From contig WTCI01000114.1 in NCBI GenBank assembly GCA_013138655.1, positions 1 through 6,644 of the forward strand: 6,644 nucleotides of DNA, given 5' to 3'. Within the stretch, counting starts at the first letter, position 1, and the number at the start of each line of letters is the position of its first letter. Both the position numbers and the translations under genes were made by a program. Below, in pieces: positions 6,312-6,644 of the stretch. Source of the DNA: Desulfuromonadaceae bacterium (GTDB lineage: Bacteria > Desulfobacterota > Desulfuromonadia > Desulfuromonadales > Geopsychrobacteraceae). The notes beneath the pieces were generated by a model. It had not been told where the DNA came from and ran no database searches. It saw only the letters and a list, made by a program, of their open reading frames with translations.

Positions 6312-6644
6312 CCGCCGAACAGTTTTTAGCTTCTCGTTTTAAAGCCCTGGCAGATGCAGATTATCTAGCAGTGTATGCTGGCTATCATGTTGATGCGCCT
6401 TTTTTGCAGCAGTTCCCGGACTCCGCCGATTATTGTCAGTTTGCCGAGCAGCAATTGAGTGGAATAGTGGTGAAAAGCTGGAGATCTCTGTGCCAACGAC
6501 AGCTTGCTGACGGCAGCGAGGAACATCTCTTGTTGATGGAACTGTCTGTTGACGGGGTTTCTCAATGTTTTTACGAGCTGGCTTTGCTGATTGAGACAGC
6601 TGAAGGTTGGCGTTATCACTCTGCGCAAAAACTCGGCGGGGATG
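6308..6644 (+). CDS. YchJ-like NTF2-fold protein (3' partial)
   Basis: An open frame starts at ATG 6308, overlapping the permease stop by 4 nt, with GAGG (6296-6299) eight bases upstream. It runs through the end of the window (112 codons visible). The visible sequence begins MTAEQFLASRFKALADADYL, then YHVDAPFLQQFPD, and ends YELALLIETAEGWRYHSAQK. The layout of helices followed by beta strands, ending in 'GWRY.S.QKL', resembles the central NTF2/SnoaL-like domain of YchJ-family proteins. The N-terminal SEC-C zinc motif (CPCGS) of full YchJ is absent; a C-terminal one cannot be excluded because the gene is cut. Function is unknown. Coupling to the permease suggests co-expression but not necessarily a transport role. 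The family call is tentative. Confidence 0.7.
   Translation, partial: MTAEQFLASRFKALADADYLAVYAGYHVDAPFLQQFPDSADYCQFAEQQLSGIVVKSWRSLCQRQLADGSEEHLLLMELSVDGVSQCFYELALLIETAEGWRYHSAQKLGGD

Overview
The window is a tightly packed stretch of bacterial chromosome with every recognisable gene on the + strand. Protein content points to a delta-type Gram-negative bacterium of the Desulfuromonadales (Geobacter/Pelobacter/Desulfuromonas relatives): a TPR protein next to an outer-membrane-type lipoprotein of the DUF4292/LolB-like kind, a lipoprotein peptide-binding protein, and a stand-alone GspE N-terminal (MshEN) domain protein. This placement comes from family resemblance alone; no rRNA or other marker is present. 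No tRNA, rRNA, IS element, CRISPR or phage gene is visible.

Layout. 1-1337: 3' part of a TPR-repeat protein whose reading frame is broken by an apparent 1-nt loss at about 169-182. 1334-2092: DUF4292-like lipoprotein, overlapping the TPR stop by 4 nt. 2118-3740: oligopeptide/dipeptide-binding lipoprotein (SBP_bac_5). 3818-4804: DppB/OppB-type permease, separated from the binding protein by the only sizeable gap (77 nt), which holds a hairpin. 4840-5454: a 204-aa GspE_N/MshEN protein with two well-formed cyclic-di-GMP-binding motifs and no ATPase domain. 5457-6311: DppC/OppC-type permease. 6308-6644: start of a YchJ-like (NTF2-fold) small protein, cut by the window end.

The genes overlap or lie within tens of bases, so they probably form one transcription unit. 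The core is a peptide ABC importer: lipid-anchored binding protein plus two inner-membrane permeases. The ATP-binding subunits (DppD/DppF type) are not in the window. The most interesting point is the probable c-di-GMP-binding protein inserted between the two permease genes, which suggests a possible second-messenger link to peptide uptake. No promoter could be identified; it is probably upstream of the window. There is no gene-free stretch longer than 300 bases.
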